The position numbers and the translations under genes are program-made. Shown here in pieces: positions 59,717-64,000 of a DNA stretch of 64,000 nucleotides. Positions within the stretch are counted from its first letter, which is position 1. Every line of letters starts with the position of its first letter. This DNA comes from M3007 sp964550795. Its GTDB lineage: Bacteria; Bacteroidota; Bacteroidia; Chitinophagales; Saprospiraceae. The DNA lies in NCBI GenBank assembly GCA_964550795.1, contig CAZKBH010000023.1, forward strand, positions 7,863 through 71,862, written 5' to 3'. The notes under the pieces were generated by a model. The model searched no databases. It saw nothing but the letters and a program-made list of their open reading frames with translations, and was not told where the DNA came from.

Positions 59717-60132
59717 ATAAAAATAGGTGGTCTATTGATCCAACATTCCCCGCAAGGTATCCTCGAGGAGTTGTCTGTCCGGGAGGTACAATTGATAGCG
59801 AGCTGCGTCCACTCCAATTGTACAGGCGCTTGTACAATTGGGAATCGTTTGTAGAACAAGCGCATGTAGTTGACATTGCTTCGGCTGAACCCCTTGCCAT
59901 ACAGCGCAGTCAGGTCTTTCGACAAGCGTTTGAGCAATTGTGTGCCATATTCAGCCCGGTCGCTGCCGCCTTGTTCGTATTCGACGATGTGCCGCCCGAT
60001 TTCCCAATTGGTCTTCAAATGGGCAGCGTTGGCGGCTTGATAGACGGTCATTCGACCGCTTTCGAGCGTTTCCCCAATGCTGGTCAACAGTTGGGGATAA
60101 GTATCGGAGCGTTGTGGCATGGCATTTTCCAT
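59713..60132 (-). pseudogene. Broken DUF1016_N gene between nSTAND1 and the DGR target
   Basis: The frame opens with a good DUF1016 N-terminal domain (YPQLLTSIGETLESGRMTVYQAANAAHLKTNWEIGRHIVEYEQGGSDRAEYGTQLLKRLSKDLTALYGKGFSRSNVNYMRLFYKRFPIVQ). It then breaks at a palindrome (59814-59841) and reads unrelated residues to a stop 2 codons into the target gene. In another frame after the palindrome, ARYQLYLPDRQLLEDTLRGMLDQ ends at 59732, resembling the C-terminus of this family. An internal deletion with a frame change is likely. It starts 3 bp after the nSTAND1 stop. Confidence 0.75.
59814..59841. repeat. Palindrome CCAATTGTACA...TGTACAATTGG at the break in the DUF1016 remnant
   Basis: Perfect 11-bp arms surround GGCGCT. 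It lies exactly where family similarity stops, so it may mark the deletion junction. Confidence 0.75.
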
Positions 60133-60135
60133 CGT

Positions 60136-61926
60136 CTATTTCAATAGATTTAGCAGTGAATCTACCGCCGGGTTTTGGTCCAAAGAATCCAATTTATTGG
60201 CTTCCCATAAAATCTTTTGCGCCATCTCCTGGTCGCCCAATTCGCGCATCCGTTCAGCAGCGGTGATGTATTTGCCGATCTCGGTTTTTAAGCGAGCCGC
60301 ATTGGCGACTTCCATGCGCTGGAGGCTGGTTTTTGCTTTCTCGGTTTCGGTTTTGGCTTTTTGTTGTTGAAAAAAGGCGAATACCCCCAATCCAATCGCC
60401 ACCACCGCCACCAAACCCGCCAAATAGGAGAACGTGCGGGCGTGTTTTCGGCCTTGTTCGGCGGCCTTTGTCAGCCGTTCGGCCTCCACGGCGCGGGTAC
60501 GGGCATTTTCCAGCTCCTCCGCCTGGCGCAGGGCCGCCGCTTCTTTTTGCGCCAGCACTTCCGCCCGGCTGCGCGCAATCCAGTCGCTTTCCTCCACGCT
60601 CGGATTGAACTTGGCCAAATAAGGCTCCATAAAAAGCAGTTGCTTTTCGGTAAAAAACTCGCGGGCCTCGTCCGCCATCGCCGTTTGGCTTTTTACCAAA
60701 CGCTGCACCTCCAAAATGGCGATCTCTTCGTCGCTGCGCTTGGCATGTATCTGCCTGGCGAGCGAGTCGTGGGCAATTTCGTAGCGTTGGGTGGCCTCCG
60801 AAAAGCGCAGGATACGGCCTTTGACGAAGGCTTGCAGGGCGCGGCGGACAAAATCGGGGGCGGCATCGGGCAGTTTTTCGGCCAGTTGCGCCTCCGAGAG
60901 CGGCTCTTTCGTGCCGTCGAGCGTGACGAAAGGCGAAAGGGTTTGCCAAAGCATTTCCGGGGGCTGGCCGAGTTCCGGGGCAATGTCGCGCACCTGCTCG
61001 TCCAAAAAATTGCGGAGCACGTCCCCGAGGTCGCCAATTTTTGACAGTGCCTGCATGGAAAAAACAACCTCGGCTTGGCGCGTTTTGTCGTCGGTGATTT
61101 GCAGGTAAAGTTTGTCCAAAAACACCTGCAAATAGGGCAGCGGGATGTGCAGGGTTTTTTCGTCGCCGCGTATTTTTTCAAAAATAGCCTCGGCAAGCAC
61201 ATCTTCTTCGCCCTTTTGCAGGCGCACGTTTCCCGCGGGCTGTGCGCCGACACTTTGGATGACGGTTTTCACCTTGTCGAGGTTCATCGGCTCCACGCGG
61301 AGTTTTTTGCGGAGCAGTTCCGGCACGGCGCGTTCAAATTCGTACAAGTGGCCGAGGTATTCCTCCCGGATGCTGAGGATGATTTTGACGGGTTGCTCCA
61401 CGCGGAGTATTTCCTGCACGGTCTCCACGAATTGCCGCTGCTCGCGCTGGGTACCAAGGATGTAGAGTTCCTCGAACTGGTCGAAAATGAGGTAAACGGG
61501 CTTGAAATGCTTCAAATAAATGGCCTTGAAACGGCGGGCAAGGGGCGATAGGATTTTGGGCGCGGACTGGGTTGGGTCTTCGTCGAGCCAATCGAAGTTA
61601 TCATCGGCCGCAGTGAGGCGGTGACTTTGAGTCACCGCCTCACTAAGCCCTCCGCCCGCGTCATGCAGGGCTTTTTCAAAGGAATCGTTGAGGTCGCCAA
61701 TGCGCCGGATATTAAGCGCGAGCCAGTCGTGGCTCTGGAATTTGCTGGCCAAACCGCACTGGATGAGGCTTGATTTTCCGGTGCCCGATGCGCCATACAC
61801 GAGCAGCAGGTCGGTCTGGAAAACCATTTCGTAGAGTGCATTGATTTCGTCGCTGCGCCCGAAGTAGAAGTCGCTGTCTTCGCGGGTGTATGCGTCGAGA
61901 AACTTGAACGGATATCTTTTTTGCAT
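60136..61926 (-). CDS. nSTAND1 family ATPase with C-terminal membrane anchor
   Basis: The 596-residue protein is a STAND-class NTPase switch. It starts QKRYPFKFLDAYTREDSDFYFGR, the typical nSTAND1 entry. Walker A is GASGTGKSS at residues 45-53 and Walker B is YLIFDQFEELY; a winged-helix-like region follows (LSEAQLAEKLPDAAPDFVRRALQAFVKGRILRF). A basic coiled stretch leads to one membrane helix at about residues 498-518 (YLAGLVAVVAIGLGVFAFF) and a tail of about 78 residues (AERMRELGDQEMAQKILWEANKLD). The expected topology puts the ATPase inside and the tail outside the membrane. It lies 15 bp after the EAD11 gene. An in-frame palindrome is inserted at 61612-61644. Confidence 0.9.
   Translation of the reverse strand: MQKRYPFKFLDAYTREDSDFYFGRSDEINALYEMVFQTDLLLVYGASGTGKSSLIQCGLASKFQSHDWLALNIRRIGDLNDSFEKALHDAGGGLSEAVTQSHRLTAADDNFDWLDEDPTQSAPKILSPLARRFKAIYLKHFKPVYLIFDQFEELYILGTQREQRQFVETVQEILRVEQPVKIILSIREEYLGHLYEFERAVPELLRKKLRVEPMNLDKVKTVIQSVGAQPAGNVRLQKGEEDVLAEAIFEKIRGDEKTLHIPLPYLQVFLDKLYLQITDDKTRQAEVVFSMQALSKIGDLGDVLRNFLDEQVRDIAPELGQPPEMLWQTLSPFVTLDGTKEPLSEAQLAEKLPDAAPDFVRRALQAFVKGRILRFSEATQRYEIAHDSLARQIHAKRSDEEIAILEVQRLVKSQTAMADEAREFFTEKQLLFMEPYLAKFNPSVEESDWIARSRAEVLAQKEAAALRQAEELENARTRAVEAERLTKAAEQGRKHARTFSYLAGLVAVVAIGLGVFAFFQQQKAKTETEKAKTSLQRMEVANAARLKTEIGKYITAAERMRELGDQEMAQKILWEANKLDSLDQNPAVDSLLNLLK
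61612..61644. repeat. In-frame 33-bp palindrome inside the nSTAND1 gene
   Basis: Perfect 14-bp arms (AGTGAGGCGGTGAC and complement) surround TTTGA. The element is 33 bp, a multiple of three, and adds about SEAVTQSHRLT between GGGL and AADDNFDWL in a loop before the conserved DWLDEDPTQS segment. Its core GGTGACTT-GAGTCACC is shared with the palindrome at 12744-12832. Confidence 0.85.
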
Positions 61927-61941
61927 GATTCCCGACGGGTT

Positions 61942-63543
61942 TTAGAGGTTATCGAAGTTAAGCGTATCGCCGAGGATACTTTTTCGGGCTTCCTGAAATT
62001 GTTCGATGACACAATCGAGGTTGTATGCCCTGCGGTTTTCGGGGAGCAGCAGCAACTCGTTGGCTTTTTCCGGGTCGGTCAAAACGCCTTTCCACGCGAG
62101 GTTGACGGGGCTGTTGTCTTCCAAAAACGTAAAATCGAGGCTGTCGTCGGCGAGGGCTCGGGCGCGGAAAAAGCAGATTTTAGCTCCGCTTTCGTAGGTC
62201 AGAGCGTTGAAATCAATGATGAAGGGGCTGAGGTTGAGGCTTTCCTGGTAAGCGTCGCCGCGATGGAGCAGCACCGAATCGGTGGGGGCGGTGTCGGGGG
62301 TAAAATTGATTTTTTCGGCATCTACGTTGGCCTTGCTGTCAATGCCAAGGGCGGCGTAGCGGTGCAGGAATTTCGGCTTTGCCGTCCGGATTTGCCAATA
62401 ACCAATGCGTTTCATACTCGCCATGCGGCAGGCGGCGAGGAAATGCAGGGCGCTCAGCACCACGGAGAGGGCTTGTTCGGCGGCGGTACAATCGGCAGGC
62501 GAACAGGATTTTTTTTCGAGCCGGGCGTTGAGTGCCTGCAGTTGTCCGATGGCCTTTTGGAAAACGTCGCCTGGCTGGAAATGCGGGTCGAAATCCTGCA
62601 ATTGCAGAAAGGGAAACGGCAATCCGTGCTCGGCAAACAATGCGCAAAGTGTATGGAAAAAACCGACTTGTTCCGCAATATCGGGTTCAAAAGGGCGGTC
62701 AAAAAAGTCCTGCAAGGCTTGGGTTTGGGCCGCCGAAAAAGTGCGGGGCGTTGTTTTCTGGCTTTCCCAAATCTGCGAAATGAGGGCAAAAGTCACCAAA
62801 TCGAGGCTTCTTTTGGCGATTTGAATGCACTTTTCGATGAACTTGTTTTGGGTTGTTTCTGAAAAATCTTCCTTACCGATGGCAAAAAGTTTGCTCAATT
62901 GGATGCCGATGACCCCGACAAAACTGTACGCCAAAATCTCTTTGGCCTTGTTCGAGGCCTGCGCATTGGTCTCCCAATGCTGGATGGTTTCGACCCGTTC
63001 CAAAAACCGATCTGCGGTCGGGTTGTGCGGGCGAATGGCTGTGATGAGGACTTTGCAAAGGTGTTCGTTCAGGGGTTTTGATGGCGCGGCGGGGCCGGAC
63101 GGGACGGGCGCAGTTTGATACACCACGTCGCCGATGTGGACGTTTCCGCCCGCCGAAACGCTGGAGCCTGCCACCACATTTTTGCTGTTCACGATGCTGA
63201 TAGCGTTGGCCACTTCCGCCTGCACTTCCGGGCGGACGCTCTCCTGCTCCACCGCTGCCAGCAGCGCCTCGAAGGGCTGAGGGGGCGTGCCGTTCCGCTC
63301 CAGGTCGTTGAGCAGTTCGAGCAAGCCGTATCGGATGCGGTTTTGTTCGAGCGCGGCCTCGTTGTGCGTGACCAAGCCGAGGTTGTTTTGTTGGCGGATA
63401 TGCGCCAGTCGCCCGGATTGATGCAGAACGTCGTTCAGCAGGGGCGTTTTTTCCGCGAAAAGGCGCATTTTTTCCAATGCGGCGGGCAGTTGGTCAGCGG
63501 CGATTAGTTGCCGGATTTGTTGGGTAAAATGAGTGATTGTCAT
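61942..63543 (-). CDS. EAD11-like adaptor-domain protein of a STAND signalling operon
   Basis: The 533-residue cytoplasmic protein opens with a helical domain (residues 1-85, TQQIRQLIAADQLPAALEKMRLFAEKTPLLNDVLHQSGRLAHIRQQNNLGLVTHNEAALEQNRIRYGLLELLNDLE) that fits effector-associated domain 11, a death-like adaptor found with STAND ATPases. A GGNVHIGDVVYQ motif near residue 132 resembles the linker seen after such adaptors. The remaining 380 residues (ANEHLCKVLITAIRPHNPTADRFLERVETIQHWE onward) are mostly helical and unassigned. It has no signal peptide. It leads the operon, 15 bp upstream of nSTAND1. An EAD partner elsewhere could be recruited. Confidence 0.68.
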   Translation of the reverse strand: MTITHFTQQIRQLIAADQLPAALEKMRLFAEKTPLLNDVLHQSGRLAHIRQQNNLGLVTHNEAALEQNRIRYGLLELLNDLERNGTPPQPFEALLAAVEQESVRPEVQAEVANAISIVNSKNVVAGSSVSAGGNVHIGDVVYQTAPVPSGPAAPSKPLNEHLCKVLITAIRPHNPTADRFLERVETIQHWETNAQASNKAKEILAYSFVGVIGIQLSKLFAIGKEDFSETTQNKFIEKCIQIAKRSLDLVTFALISQIWESQKTTPRTFSAAQTQALQDFFDRPFEPDIAEQVGFFHTLCALFAEHGLPFPFLQLQDFDPHFQPGDVFQKAIGQLQALNARLEKKSCSPADCTAAEQALSVVLSALHFLAACRMASMKRIGYWQIRTAKPKFLHRYAALGIDSKANVDAEKINFTPDTAPTDSVLLHRGDAYQESLNLSPFIIDFNALTYESGAKICFFRARALADDSLDFTFLEDNSPVNLAWKGVLTDPEKANELLLLPENRRAYNLDCVIEQFQEARKSILGDTLNFDNL

Positions 63544-63607
63544 GCCCTGATTTTAAGGGTGGCTTGGGCGAGTGCAGGCAGACAACCTGCCTCGAAAATC
63601 CCAGCGC

Positions 63608-63615
63608 TAAAAGTA
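63608..63615 (-). promoter_or_regulatory. Candidate -7 box TACTTTTA for the STAND/DGR operon
   Basis: TACTTTTA on the minus strand is one base from TAnnTTTG and lies about 65 nt before ATG 63541-63543. It is the best promoter candidate for the operon that runs to the template repeat. Confidence 0.35.
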
Positions 63616-63651
63616 GCAAATCGTCAAATTATCAGGCTACAAAAATCGGAT

Positions 63652-63688
63652 TTAACTTCCCGAAAGTTTAAAACTTTCGGGAAGTTAA
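63652..63688. repeat. Perfect 37-bp palindrome upstream of the STAND/DGR operon
   Basis: TTAACTTCCCGAAAGTTT and its exact complement flank one A. It is the same general design as the palindromes at 23311 and 29952. Confidence 0.9.
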
Positions 63689-64000
63689 CATTGCAAGAAA
63701 TTAAATTTTTCGCTGGAGAGCAACGTGTGTCCTGCTCCGACTTTTGATACAACTCCAGCCTTGGCGTAGGCGGGTGTACTTTCTTTTGCTTGCCCAAAAT
63801 CTCCTGATTCGAGCACAAATCAATACCAGGCCGCGGGCAAAAGGCCTTAGAAAAATCTCCATTTTGAGGCCTCCCGAGGCGGATTAAGCAAAAAACTGTT
63901 TGAGCCTCGGGAATCATGGGGGCCGCAGGCCAGAACGGATGCCAAGGCGAGTTTTTTTTGCGCCGCCGAAGAGGTGTCAAAATGGTTAGATTTTTCGACA
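63689..64000. other. Window end: non-coding stretch with small inverted repeats
   Basis: I see no convincing gene in these 312 bp. A short inverted repeat, TCCCGAGGC (63872-63880) with GCCTCGGGA (63904-63912), and copy 2 of the 17-bp direct repeat are present. A 118-residue minus-strand frame (63624-63980) spans repeats and looks non-coding. Confidence 0.5.
63822..63838. repeat. 17-bp direct repeat copy 2 flanking the DGR/STAND block
   Basis: AATACCAGGCCGCGGGC is identical to 54853-54869 and in the same orientation. An AAAA tract follows both copies after one base of difference in spacing. Confidence 0.7.

Noticed and set aside
59646..59900. 84-residue frame near the target gene start
   Set aside because: It spans the decayed DUF1016 end and the target start in the wrong frame.
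1..64000. tRNA or rRNA genes
   Set aside because: I looked for cloverleaf-like stretches and conserved rRNA segments in the gaps and saw none; a covariance-model scan would be decisive.

Overview
The window looks like part of a chromosome from a member of the Bacteroidota, most likely a Saprospiraceae-type (Haliscomenobacter-like) bacterium; the genus is a guess. The reasons are a SusC/SusD pair with lipoprotein partners, several secreted proteins ending in type IX secretion sorting domains, a fused CcoN-CcoO oxidase subunit, and promoter-like TAnnTTTG boxes. Four runs of exactly 10 N (9358-9367, 28889-28898, 48761-48770, 50977-50986) are scaffold joins. Each breaks a reading frame, and the one at 28889 is accompanied by an artificial inverted copy. 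I saw no tRNA, rRNA or CRISPR array.

Layout. 1-15.5 kb: housekeeping and secreted genes (partial fabI, a CBM48 protein, an AI-2E/PerM-type permease, sucA, a pterin dehydratase, mtaB, two exported c-type cytochromes, an OppC-like permease, an Omp85-like barrel, an exported alpha/beta hydrolase). 15.6-22.4 kb: aromatic amino acid breakdown (homogentisate dioxygenase, DsrE-like protein, 4-hydroxyphenylpyruvate dioxygenase; tryptophan 2,3-dioxygenase further on), with a GT39-like membrane protein and small enzymes between. 22.5-29.3 kb: a complete cbb3 oxidase operon on the minus strand, ccoS-ccoNO-ccoQ-ccoP-ccoG-ccoH plus a TauE/SafE-like gene. 29.7-33.8 kb: a VF530 protein, a cation P-type ATPase and a CoA transferase. 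34-47 kb: a beta-glucan (laminarin-type) utilization locus with two GH16 enzymes, a PKD lipoprotein, SusD, SusC, a secreted carbohydrate-binding protein and a divergent propeller/LuxR regulator. 47-54.8 kb: a sensor kinase, a HerA-like ATPase, and a nucleotide-sugar operon for an aminated uronic acid.

The standout is 54.9-63.6 kb, a diversity-generating retroelement (DGR) built into a STAND-type signalling operon. On the minus strand the order is: a protein with an N-terminal EAD11-like adaptor domain, a membrane-anchored nSTAND1 ATPase, a broken DUF1016 gene, an exported protein whose C-terminal lectin-like (FGE-sulfatase fold) domain ends in the variable repeat, an HRDC accessory protein, a DGR reverse transcriptase, and the template repeat touching the RT stop codon. 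Template (56508-56636) and variable repeat (58310-58438) align over 129 bp without gaps. All 15 differences fall on template adenines in the sense strand, the signature of adenine mutagenesis. The inferred picture is a diversified extracytoplasmic sensor coupled to a membrane STAND switch. A 17-bp direct repeat brackets the whole block.

The window is also rich in palindromic repeats between genes. One of them, in frame inside the nSTAND1 gene, shares its core with a 42-bp-arm palindrome 49 kb away.
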